Shown one piece after another: positions 24,253 through 32,397 of a stretch of DNA of 64,000 nucleotides; the stretch's first letter is position 1; each line of letters starts with the position of its first letter. Origin of the DNA: Pseudahrensia aquimaris (lineage in GTDB: Bacteria > Pseudomonadota > Alphaproteobacteria > Rhizobiales > Rhizobiaceae); assembly GCF_042676045.1 (NCBI RefSeq), contig NZ_JBHTJV010000012.1, forward strand, positions 1 to 64,000, read 5' to 3'. The notes beneath the pieces were generated by a model. It made no database searches, was not told where the DNA came from, and saw only the letters and a list, made by a program, of their open reading frames with translations. The translations under genes were made by a program, and so were the position numbers.

Positions 24253-27021
24253 GTGTCCAAGGTCGATCCATACGAAGCAGCGAACAAACCGCTGGACAAG
24301 AACCTGCTTCGCTATGTCTGGAAGCAAACGCGACCGGAACAAATTTGGATTCTGTTCGTCATCTTGGCGTCCATGCCAACCTATTTCATGGTCTTGAATT
24401 TGCCCGTTCGGATTATCAACGAGCCAATTCAAGGCATCGGCTTCGAGCAACCCAACGCGACCAAGCAATTTCTTGAACTGTCTTTGGGCCTCCCAGACTT
24501 TCTCGGTGGCACTACGTGGAAAATTTTCGATGGATTCACTCTAGAGCGCTGGCCCTATCTCATCGCGCTCAGCACGGCATTTCTAGCGCTGGTGTGTATC
24601 AACGGCCTCTTCAAATTCTACATCAACACCTACAAGGGCCGCTTGGGCGAACGCATGCTCCGGCGCATGCGTTATGATTTGGTAGACCGCGTTTTGCGCT
24701 TTCCCATCAATCAATTCCGGCGCGTCAAAGGCTCTGAAGTCGCCTCTATGGTGAAAGACGAGGTGGAGCCGTTTGGCGAATTCATCGGTGATGCGTTTGT
24801 GCAGCCAGCTTTTTTGGGCGGGCAAGCGCTTGTGGCATTTATCTTTATTCTCACCAATTCGTTCTGGCTGGGAATGATCGCTGTCGGCATTATCGCCATT
24901 CAGGTGACCCTCATCCCTTACCTTCGTCGTCGCGTGCTGGAACTGGGCCGCATGCGACAACTCACGGCTCGGCTGCTTTCAGGGCGGATTGGCGAGATTG
25001 TGGAGTCGATCACTGCGGTGCGGGTCAACGACACTTCCAACTACGAGAGAGCAGAACTTTCGCACCGACTGGGCAAGATTTTCTTTATTCGTTACGAGCT
25101 TTATCAGCGGAAGTTTTTCATCAAATTCATCAACAACTTCCTCGCCCAACTCACGCCATTTCTGTTCTACGTGGTGGGTGGCTATTTCGCCATTCGCGGC
25201 ACGCTGAACGTGGGCCAGTTGATCGGTGTCATCAACGCTTACAAAGATCTTCCCTCGCCCATCAACGGGCTGATCATGTGGGATCAGAAGCGGGTCGATA
25301 TCAACATCAAATACGCACAGATTGTTGAGCAGTTTAACGTCAAAGGCGTCGCCGATGCCCGCATGCAGGAAAATTCTGACGAGCCCGTCCCGCCGATCAC
25401 CGGCGATATTCTGGTCTCCAATTTGAGCGTGATTGACGAAACCGGATCGGTGTTGATTGAGGACGCCGACTTCACCCTGCCCGTCACCAGCATCACCGCC
25501 GCGATCGGTCCGCTTGGTTCCGGCGCAGGCGCTGTGGCGAACACGCTTGCTGGACTTTATGAGCCGACATCGGGCCGGATGACGATTGGCGGCAAGCGCG
25601 TTGAAGACCTGCCAGAGCGCGTGCGCGGCCGCCGCTTCGCTTATGTGGGCAGCGATACCTATCTGCCTCAATCCACCTTGCTGGAAACGATGCTCTATGT
25701 GACCAAGCACGCGCCTTTGCGCACGCGGCCGGATACGGAAGAGTTTAGGCTGCACCCGCGCGAAGAGGTTGAGGCAAAAGCATCGGGCAATACGCTACTC
25801 GATTTCTACGCCGACTGGGTGGATTACGACGCGATGGGTATTTCCGGTCCCGATGAGGTTTATCCAAAAGTGCGCGATGTGCTTACGGTCGTGGAGCTTG
25901 ATCAGACCGTCTACGAACTGGCGATGCGGCAATTGCTCGACCCAAAGAAGGACGAAGCGTTGTGCGGGCAATTGATTCAGATGCGCAAGAAGTTCCGCGC
26001 TCGCGTCGAGGACGCTGATCTTGCGCAGTATATCGAATTATTCGATTGGGAACGGTTCAATCCTCAAGCAACCATTGCAGAGAACTTGCTGTTCGGCACG
26101 TTGATTGAAGATGACGATGTGTCGATGGCCAACATCGCCGACAACGCTCACCTCATGGAAGTGCTGCACTCGCAAGGCTTGGACCGCGAACTTTATAAGA
26201 TGGGCGTGGAACTGGCGGAAACGGCGATCGAACTCTTCGCAGACTTGTCACCCGACAACCCGTTCTTCGAACAGCTAAACTTTATGACGCCCGAGCAGTT
26301 GGAAGCCTATCCGCCAATTCTTGCACGAGCGCGGGAAAAGGGGTTCGAGGGCGTCTCAGAACTTGACCGCAAAATGCTGATGCAGCTTCCCTTTGGTTAC
26401 ATCGAACCCCGAAACCGCCTGCGACTGCTGGATGAAGCGTTACAGGAGCGCTTCCTCAAGGCGCGCAAGGCATTTCATCAGGATTTGCCAGACGACATGC
26501 GCGAGCGTTTGAGCATTTACAACATTGACGCCTATAACCAACTCAACTCGGTTCAGGACAACATCCTCTACGGTCGTGTGGTCTATGGCTCGTCCGTCGC
26601 AATGGAGCGCATCCAGCAAGAAATCCGCACTTTGTTGGAAGAAAATGGTCTGGAAGACGATATGTTCCGCGCCGGGCTGGAATTCGACATCGGAGCGGGC
26701 GGTAAAAGGCTCACAGAGAACCAGCGCCAACGTATTGTGCTTGCGCGTGCGCTGCTAAAGGGCGCTGACATGCTGATTGTGAACCGTGGTCTGAACGGTT
26801 TGGACACACGGGTTCAGGAACGGCTGATCAAAAACGTTCTGGAGCGGGCCCGCGGCAAGACAAATCAGCGTCCATTCGGCATCTATTGGGCGCTCGCCAC
26901 ACCGTCACTGGCCAAACAGTTTGATAGGGTTTTGGTGTATGACCGTCAGACACTGGTCGAAGATGGCACGCCGGAAGAACTTGCGGTTGAAGGAACGCGG
27001 TTCACGCGGCTGGTGACATGA
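24253..27021 (+). CDS. Degenerate ABC exporter-like membrane protein (predicted pseudo-ATPase)
   Basis: The first 370 residues form an ABC type I exporter membrane domain with helices near IWILFVILASMPTYF, YLIALSTAFLALVC, ALVAFIFILTNSFWLGM, IAVGIIAIQVTLIPYL and FLFYVVGGYFA. The nucleotide-binding domain is recognisable but every catalytic motif is altered: Walker A is GPLGSGAGA with no lysine (residue about 417), the Q-loop is YVGSDTYLPQ, the signature is RLTENQRQR instead of LSGGQ (about 817), Walker B is MLIVNRGLNGLD without Asp-Glu (about 837), and the H-loop histidine is lost (YWALATP). About 290 extra residues lie between Walker A and the signature, with repeated PQSTLLETMLYV, PQATIAENLLFG and SVQDNILYG segments. 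The frame opens at GTG 24178, but that codon lies in the CRP-like site; GTG 24253 (VSKVDPYEAANK) is preferred. First gene of the cAMP cluster. Confidence 0.85.
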   Translation: MSKVDPYEAANKPLDKNLLRYVWKQTRPEQIWILFVILASMPTYFMVLNLPVRIINEPIQGIGFEQPNATKQFLELSLGLPDFLGGTTWKIFDGFTLERWPYLIALSTAFLALVCINGLFKFYINTYKGRLGERMLRRMRYDLVDRVLRFPINQFRRVKGSEVASMVKDEVEPFGEFIGDAFVQPAFLGGQALVAFIFILTNSFWLGMIAVGIIAIQVTLIPYLRRRVLELGRMRQLTARLLSGRIGEIVESITAVRVNDTSNYERAELSHRLGKIFFIRYELYQRKFFIKFINNFLAQLTPFLFYVVGGYFAIRGTLNVGQLIGVINAYKDLPSPINGLIMWDQKRVDINIKYAQIVEQFNVKGVADARMQENSDEPVPPITGDILVSNLSVIDETGSVLIEDADFTLPVTSITAAIGPLGSGAGAVANTLAGLYEPTSGRMTIGGKRVEDLPERVRGRRFAYVGSDTYLPQSTLLETMLYVTKHAPLRTRPDTEEFRLHPREEVEAKASGNTLLDFYADWVDYDAMGISGPDEVYPKVRDVLTVVELDQTVYELAMRQLLDPKKDEALCGQLIQMRKKFRARVEDADLAQYIELFDWERFNPQATIAENLLFGTLIEDDDVSMANIADNAHLMEVLHSQGLDRELYKMGVELAETAIELFADLSPDNPFFEQLNFMTPEQLEAYPPILARAREKGFEGVSELDRKMLMQLPFGYIEPRNRLRLLDEALQERFLKARKAFHQDLPDDMRERLSIYNIDAYNQLNSVQDNILYGRVVYGSSVAMERIQQEIRTLLEENGLEDDMFRAGLEFDIGAGGKRLTENQRQRIVLARALLKGADMLIVNRGLNGLDTRVQERLIKNVLERARGKTNQRPFGIYWALATPSLAKQFDRVLVYDRQTLVEDGTPEELAVEGTRFTRLVT

Positions 27022-27119
27022 ATGCTGGTTTTTGCCACACAATCAATTTTAATGATCAAATGTGCCGCATGGCGCGAAGTGGCTGAAACGGTGAAAAATA
27101 ATGTGAAGGGGTATACGCG

Positions 27120-27590
27120 ATGAGCAAATTGCAAGACGAAGTTGATCTTTTACGTTCAATTCCAATGTTTGCTAATTTAGCCGCAAACAAATTGAAGCTG
27201 CTGGCTTTCGCGTCCGACCGCGTGTCGTATTCAGAAGGCGAAGTATTGTTTGAGCAAGGCGATGAAGCGGATGCAGCCTATGTCGTGATTTCTGGTGAGG
27301 CCGACATTCTCGTCACCACAGGCGATACGGTCAGCAAGGTGGCCGTGCTCGGCCCCAACGAATTCGTCGGTGATATGGCTATTTTGTGCGACATCCAACG
27401 GACGGCTACAGTTAAGGCAAATTCGCCGATGGAGGCTTTGCGCATTCGCAAAGAACACCTCAACGAACTTATCAACGACACGCCAGCGCTTGCCATGTCT
27501 GTTTTGAAAGAGCTGGTGCAGCGCCTTGCCAAAACGACGAAAGACCTTTCGGAAGCGAACGAGGAAATTCAACGATTGAAGGCAGGATAA
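27120..27590 (+). CDS. Single-domain cyclic-nucleotide-binding protein
   Basis: The 156-residue protein is a CRP-type cyclic nucleotide-binding domain without a DNA-binding domain. It shows the beta-roll (YSEGEVLFEQGDEADAAYVVISGEADIL), the phosphate-binding cassette (EFVGDMAILCDIQRTATV, residues about 80-97) and a C-terminal helix ending in a coiled-coil-like stretch (RLAKTTKDLSEANEEIQRLKAG). The cassette keeps the phosphate-binding Arg (QRTATV) but has Asp where most cAMP binders have Glu (GDMA for GELA). The domain could serve as a partner that reports cAMP to another protein of the cluster. It lies 98 bp after the ABC-like gene and 67 bp before the MBL gene, on the same strand. Confidence 0.9.
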   Translation: MSKLQDEVDLLRSIPMFANLAANKLKLLAFASDRVSYSEGEVLFEQGDEADAAYVVISGEADILVTTGDTVSKVAVLGPNEFVGDMAILCDIQRTATVKANSPMEALRIRKEHLNELINDTPALAMSVLKELVQRLAKTTKDLSEANEEIQRLKAG

Positions 27591-27657
27591 TCCTTTGACG
27601 TTGAAAGCTAGCCCCACCGAAACCACCCTCGCGGCACAACCGAGCAGGAGTTAAGTT

Positions 27658-28485
27658 TTGCCCGATACGTTTTCCGTCAAGTTCTGGGGTTCGCGCGGCT
27701 CTATGTCGTCGTCTTCCAACGCGCACAAAAAGTACGGCGGAAACACTGCCTGTATCGAGATGCGCTGTGGAGACAATATCTTGATTTTTGATGCTGGCTC
27801 CGGCCTTCGTCTGCTCGGCAATCAGTTGATGAAAGAAGATGCCAAGCGGATGCATCTGTTTTTCACACATTGCCACTACGACCACATTTCCGGAATGCCG
27901 TTCTTCTCTCCGTTCTTTTACCCCAAGGCCAAGATCGACATCTGGTCGGGGCACTTGCAGGGCAAGAACAAAACCCAGCGGATGATAGCTGACTATATGC
28001 GACCGCCGTATTTTCCGGTTGGGCCGGAGGTGTTTTCGGCGAAAATCAAATATCACGATTTCGAACCGGAAGATCGGTTGAAGCCCGTGCGCGGCGTGAC
28101 TGTGGATACGCTGGCGCTCAACCATCACGATGGATGCGTGGGCTATAAGGTTAAGTTTCAGGGTCGCACAGCGTGTTTGATATCTGACGTTTGTCATATT
28201 GCCGGAGTTGTCGATCAGACCATCGTGGATTTTGTGCGCGATGCAGATCTGATGATTTATGACGCGACTTACACCGACGCAGAATTCCCGAAGTTCGCAA
28301 ATTTCGGCCATTCAACGTGGCAGCACGGAATTCGCATTTGTAAGGAAGCGGGTGTGAAGCGCTATGTGCCCTTCCATCACCGCCCCAGCCGCACCGACAA
28401 GGCGCTGGACAAGATCGCTGAACAGGCGAAGCGTAAGTTTAAAAGAACCAAGATGGCCCGGGAGGGGCTGGTGATACGTTTGTGA
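27658..28485 (+). CDS. MBL-fold metallo-hydrolase, candidate cyclic-nucleotide phosphodiesterase
   Basis: The 275-residue protein begins FSVKFWGSRGSMSSSS with KYGGNTACIEM, a start shared by one group of metallo-beta-lactamase-fold hydrolases. The metal site motif is THCHYDH (His71, His73, Asp75, His76), later ligands are SDVCH and GHSTWQHG, and the C-terminal YVPFHHRPSRTDKALD is typical of the group. TTG at 27658 follows AGGAG at good spacing. Because it lies between a cAMP-binding protein and two adenylate cyclases, hydrolysis of cAMP is a plausible job; this rests on context only, since MBL enzymes act on many phosphodiesters. No signal peptide is present, so it should be cytoplasmic. Confidence 0.85.
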   Translation: MPDTFSVKFWGSRGSMSSSSNAHKKYGGNTACIEMRCGDNILIFDAGSGLRLLGNQLMKEDAKRMHLFFTHCHYDHISGMPFFSPFFYPKAKIDIWSGHLQGKNKTQRMIADYMRPPYFPVGPEVFSAKIKYHDFEPEDRLKPVRGVTVDTLALNHHDGCVGYKVKFQGRTACLISDVCHIAGVVDQTIVDFVRDADLMIYDATYTDAEFPKFANFGHSTWQHGIRICKEAGVKRYVPFHHRPSRTDKALDKIAEQAKRKFKRTKMAREGLVIRL

Positions 28486-28539
28486 GAGGTGCGTGATCGC
28501 GCATTCCGCTAGCGTGCCAGTGGCAGACATGTCCCACAA

Positions 28540-29919
28540 TTGCCTACCTCTCTTTTACCAGCAAAGCGGACCGATGATGTGAACACAACCCGAGATGGCA
28601 TCTCACAGGCGCTAACGTCTATCTCCAGCAAGGGTAACGGGCACAGGCTACCCGAACGCGTGCTTGCGATTGTTCGACAGAATGAAGAACTGAGCGAAGT
28701 TCTCGTCCGTATCATCCAACTGTTTGTTGTCGTCGCAATGAGCATTGTATTTCTGCTCTCACCCAAGGGCGATACGCAGTTGGCGTCTCAAGTCCCGCTC
28801 GTGCTGGGCTGCTATTTTGTCTTTACTCTGGTCGCCTTGGGCTTCGCAGCGCGGCGGCAACTGCCCCAATGGGTGTTGTTCGTTTCCATCATCGTAGACA
28901 TGGCACTGCTGACCTATCTGATCTTCAGTTTCCATATCCAATACGAGCAGCCAGCGTCTTTCTCGCTGAAGTCCCCTTCCTTCATGCTCTATTTCGTGCT
29001 CATCGCCATTCGCGCACTTCGGTTTGATTTTCGCCATGTGCTAGCGGCGGGTGTGGCAAGTATCTTGAGCTGGATTATCCTCGTGCTCATCGTCACCCAG
29101 ATTGACCCCTATGACAGCATGATTACCCGCGATTACGTGACCTATCTGACCAGCAACACGGTGCTGATTGGGGCAGAGGTCGACAAAATGTTGTCGCTGG
29201 GGATGTTCACAACAATCCTTGCACTGGGCGTTTATCGGGCCAATTCTTTCTTCGTAACCGCGATTGCGGAAGCCCAGGCGGCGAGTTCTCTTGCCCGTTT
29301 CATGCCAGGCGATATCGCTCATCAGATCCGTGACGCGGACAAGGAGATCAAGGCCGGCGAAGGCAAGCGGCTCAACCTTTCGATCATGAACATAGATATT
29401 CGCGGCTTCAGCAACCGTGTCGCCACAATGGAGCCGCAGGAGGCGATGGCGCTTTTGTCAGACTATCAAGAGCGATTGGTTCCCATCGTCCACAATCACG
29501 GTGGCGTGGTCGATAAATTCATGGGCGACGGCATTATGGCTGTGTTCGGGCTTGAAGAGCGCGAAGATCGTGCGGCACTTGATGCCATGCAATGCGCCCG
29601 CGATATTTTCCTTGGCAAGGACGCTTGGAAAGGTCCGTCAAAAGACGTGAAAATCAATCTTGCTATTGCCACCGGGCCCGTTGTCCACGGTGCAGTTGGC
29701 TCCGGCGACCGGCTGGAATTCACTGTGATCGGCGCGACCGTCAACCGTTCTGCCAAATATGAAAAGCACAACAAGGCGGTCGATACGAACGCCCTTTGCG
29801 ATGTGCCGACTTTGGAAGCCGCAATTGCACAGGGTTACCGCGATCCCGGTCATGCAGTACTGAAAAACCAAGCCATTTCCGGCATTGATGAGGCCGTCAG
29901 TTTGGTGGTCATCGCATGA
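28540..29919 (+). CDS. Membrane-bound class III adenylate/guanylate cyclase, six helices
   Basis: An N-terminal six-helix membrane domain (about residues 55-250; e.g. IIQLFVVVAMSIVFLLS, WVLFVSIIVDMALLTYLIF, ILSWIILVLIVTQ) is followed by a class III cyclase domain. Metal-binding Asp residues are in NIDIRGFS (about 285) and FMGDGIMAVFG (about 330), the substrate Lys in VDKF, and the position facing the base is Thr in FTVIG. The transition-state pair N-x3-R reads NRSAK, so the Arg is Lys; activity may be low or altered. TTG 28540 is used; GTG 28579 is an alternative start. Its stop overlaps the next cyclase start (ATGA), so the two proteins should be made together and may pair as a heterodimer. 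Confidence 0.88.
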   Translation: MPTSLLPAKRTDDVNTTRDGISQALTSISSKGNGHRLPERVLAIVRQNEELSEVLVRIIQLFVVVAMSIVFLLSPKGDTQLASQVPLVLGCYFVFTLVALGFAARRQLPQWVLFVSIIVDMALLTYLIFSFHIQYEQPASFSLKSPSFMLYFVLIAIRALRFDFRHVLAAGVASILSWIILVLIVTQIDPYDSMITRDYVTYLTSNTVLIGAEVDKMLSLGMFTTILALGVYRANSFFVTAIAEAQAASSLARFMPGDIAHQIRDADKEIKAGEGKRLNLSIMNIDIRGFSNRVATMEPQEAMALLSDYQERLVPIVHNHGGVVDKFMGDGIMAVFGLEEREDRAALDAMQCARDIFLGKDAWKGPSKDVKINLAIATGPVVHGAVGSGDRLEFTVIGATVNRSAKYEKHNKAVDTNALCDVPTLEAAIAQGYRDPGHAVLKNQAISGIDEAVSLVVIA

Positions 29920-31676
29920 ACGAACGCAACCCACCCGTTGTGGCACAAAGCCGAAACAGCCTGCTTTCGCGAATTAATTTGCATGCGATGCGACTCTATT
30001 CCGGACTGGTTCTCTTCATCTATCTCGTCTGGCATTTCATCAATCATTCCATCGGTCTTTTCTCGCTAGAAATGATGAGTGTCGCTGGCGGTTGGCTGGC
30101 ATGGACCGTGCGCGCCACCCCGTTTGGCTATTTGCTTTATGCGGCGCTCGTTGCCCACATGGGAGCATCGTTGTGGCAAGTTTATCAGCGGCGCAGCTTG
30201 AAAATGCCCGCGCGGGAATGGACGCAGCTTGTCTTCGGACTGCTCATTCCTCCACTCATGGTCACGCACATCATGGGCACACGCTATGCCCACGAGATAT
30301 ACGGCATCAACGACAGCTACGCTTATGTGATCCTGGCAACTTTCGTCTACACGCCGCTCAACGGTATCTTAAACAGCGCCGGGCTCGTGCTGGCATGGGT
30401 GCATGGCTGTATCGGCATGCATATGTGGTTGCAACTAAAGCGCTTCTACACATCCAATATGCGCATGACGCTGCTGATCTGCGCCACACTGCTGCCGACT
30501 GCCGCTCTTGGAGGTTTCCTAAGCGCGGGTCGGGAGATTGCACCCTTATCACTCTCAGGCGAATGGCTCGAGCAATATTACGCCCAGCTAAACCTCAGCG
30601 ATGATAGCGTTTGGGAGTTGATTGGACGTGATACCGATATTGCGCTTTACACGCTGCTTGCACTGCTTGGTGGCGTTTTCGCGGTGCGGGCTTTGCGAAA
30701 TTACTCCGCCCGAAGGGCCAACATGATTGCCGTAGACTATATGGACGGGCCGGTGGTGCGACAGCGGATTGGGACAACGCTGCTCGATATTTCGCGGTTT
30801 GCCAACGTCCCCCATGCGGGTGTTTGTGGTGGCAAGGGGCGCTGTTCCACCTGCCGCGTGCAGATTGTTAGCGCTGATGGCGCGTTAGAGCCGCCCAGTG
30901 AGGCGGAACGTCGGGTCTTGGAGAGGGTCAATGCGCCGGAAAACGTGCGCTTAGCGTGTCAGTTGCGCCCAACATACGACATTCAGATCATGCGCCTGTT
31001 GCCAGGGGAAGCCTCTGCCCTGAACGCTCGATCGGGCACGCCTTGGGCTACAGGACAGGAGCGCACCGTCGCCATTCTTTTTGCCGACATCCGTAACTTC
31101 ACCCGAACGGCAGAAGCACGTCTGCCCTTTGATGTTGTCTATCTCATCAATCAGTTTTCGCGAGAAATGGGCCAGGCGGTCGAAGCTCATGGAGGGCGTA
31201 TCGACAAATTCTTGGGCGATGGCCTTATGGCAATTTTCGGGATCGAAACAACGCCTGAGAAAGCATCTCTTCAAGCGCTGCAAGCCGCAGCTGATATGAG
31301 CCGTCGACTGGAGCAACTCAACGAGCGGCTGGAGCGCGACCTGCCATCACCGCTTCGCATTGGCATCGGCGTCCATACCGGCCCGGTCGTGCTGGGCGAT
31401 ATGGGCTACGGCGCATCGCGCGGACTCACCGCTATTGGTGACACGGTCAATACCTCCAGCCGTCTGGAAGCGGAAACGAAAGTGCACGGCACGCTTGCCT
31501 GCATTTCTGCGCAAACGGCAGAGCTTGCAGGTATCAAACCCTCGAAGAAAGCTGGTCGGCACGTTGCAATTCGTGGACGTGAACAAGAACTCGATATATT
31601 TGCGCTCGACGGCCTAACTATTGATCAACTCGTGGGTGATACCTTAACGCCTAAAGCGCAGGCGGCTGTGCAATGA
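29916..31676 (+). CDS. Redox-type adenylate cyclase: SDH-like membrane anchor, [2Fe-2S] domain, class III cyclase
   Basis: Three parts are visible in 586 residues. First, a six-helix membrane anchor with histidines placed as in succinate-dehydrogenase cytochrome b subunits (WHFINHSIG, VAHMGASLW, VTHIMGTRYAHE, WVHGCIGMHMW), probable heme ligands. Second, a plant-type [2Fe-2S] ferredoxin domain at about 270-360 with C-x5-C-x2-C (CGGKGRCSTC, from about 304) and a later Cys (RLACQLRP). Third, a class III cyclase from about 385: FADIRNFT, FLGDGLMAIFG, Lys in IDKF, Thr in LTAIG and an intact N-x3-R (NTSSR). A related diheme-anchored, redox-regulated adenylate cyclase, CyaC, is known from Sinorhizobium meliloti. 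The start overlaps the preceding cyclase stop. It is likely the main cAMP source of the cluster, sensing quinone or electron-transport state. Confidence 0.9.
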   Translation: MNERNPPVVAQSRNSLLSRINLHAMRLYSGLVLFIYLVWHFINHSIGLFSLEMMSVAGGWLAWTVRATPFGYLLYAALVAHMGASLWQVYQRRSLKMPAREWTQLVFGLLIPPLMVTHIMGTRYAHEIYGINDSYAYVILATFVYTPLNGILNSAGLVLAWVHGCIGMHMWLQLKRFYTSNMRMTLLICATLLPTAALGGFLSAGREIAPLSLSGEWLEQYYAQLNLSDDSVWELIGRDTDIALYTLLALLGGVFAVRALRNYSARRANMIAVDYMDGPVVRQRIGTTLLDISRFANVPHAGVCGGKGRCSTCRVQIVSADGALEPPSEAERRVLERVNAPENVRLACQLRPTYDIQIMRLLPGEASALNARSGTPWATGQERTVAILFADIRNFTRTAEARLPFDVVYLINQFSREMGQAVEAHGGRIDKFLGDGLMAIFGIETTPEKASLQALQAAADMSRRLEQLNERLERDLPSPLRIGIGVHTGPVVLGDMGYGASRGLTAIGDTVNTSSRLEAETKVHGTLACISAQTAELAGIKPSKKAGRHVAIRGREQELDIFALDGLTIDQLVGDTLTPKAQAAVQ

Positions 31677-31698
31677 GACATTCAAAAGGGTGGAAACA

Positions 31699-32394
31699 AT
31701 GAAGAAATTTGGCCTTATGGTAGTGGCGGCAGCAGCAATGGGCGGCGCACATGCGCTCACGCCGACGCCAGCAGAAGCAGGGTGTTCAGATTTTCCCATT
31801 CCAAATGTGGATTGGTCCGGTTGTCGCAAGAGCGGATTGGTTCTTACCGAAAACGATATGAGCGGCGCCAACCTTTCAAAGACCGATATAACAAGCACAA
31901 ATTTGAGCCAGGCAAAGTTTCTCGGTGCCCGGTTTGAGCGCGCCCGCATGACACTGGTTCTAGCCACACAGGCAGATTTCACCGAAGCCAATATGACCCA
32001 GGCTGAGGGAGGACGGGCGCAATTCGTACAGGCCAATTTTACCAAGGCCAATCTGACAAAAGCGCTGCTTTTCCGGTCAAACTTCACCGGCTCAAATTTC
32101 ACCGAAGCAAACATGAGCAAGGCGGAGTTTAGCCGCTCCAAATTCAACGATACGAACCTTACCTCAGCGATGTTGGGGTTCACCAACCTTTCCCGGGCCG
32201 TGTTCACCGGCGCTTTGATTGATGGCACCGATTTTCAGAAAAGCTGGCTGTATCTGACGGATTTCAAAGGCGTCGATCTGTCAAAGGCGGTCGGCCTTGA
32301 ACAATCACAAATCGATCTTGCCTGTGGCGATGACAAAACCGTTTTGCCAGCAGGCCTAACCAAACCCGCCGACTGGCCTTGTGCTGAAGAATAG
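31699..32394 (+). CDS. Exported pentapeptide-repeat protein
   Basis: The 231-residue protein has a signal peptide (MKKFGLMVVAAAAMGGAHA) and then a chain of A(D/N)LxX pentapeptide repeats from about residue 50 to 195 (GANLS, TSTNLSQAKFLGARF, EANMTQAEG, QANFTKANLTKALL, EANMSKAEFSRSKF, FTNLSRAVF). Such repeats fold into a right-handed square beta-helix. Two cysteines flank the repeats near the N-terminus (GCSDF, SGCRKSG) and one lies near each end of the tail. ATG 31699 has a purine-rich ribosome site; GTG 31690 in frame is less likely. It follows the second cyclase by 22 bp, so it is part of the cluster, but its periplasmic role is unknown. Confidence 0.85.
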   Translation: MKKFGLMVVAAAAMGGAHALTPTPAEAGCSDFPIPNVDWSGCRKSGLVLTENDMSGANLSKTDITSTNLSQAKFLGARFERARMTLVLATQADFTEANMTQAEGGRAQFVQANFTKANLTKALLFRSNFTGSNFTEANMSKAEFSRSKFNDTNLTSAMLGFTNLSRAVFTGALIDGTDFQKSWLYLTDFKGVDLSKAVGLEQSQIDLACGDDKTVLPAGLTKPADWPCAEE

Positions 32395-32397
32395 GTT

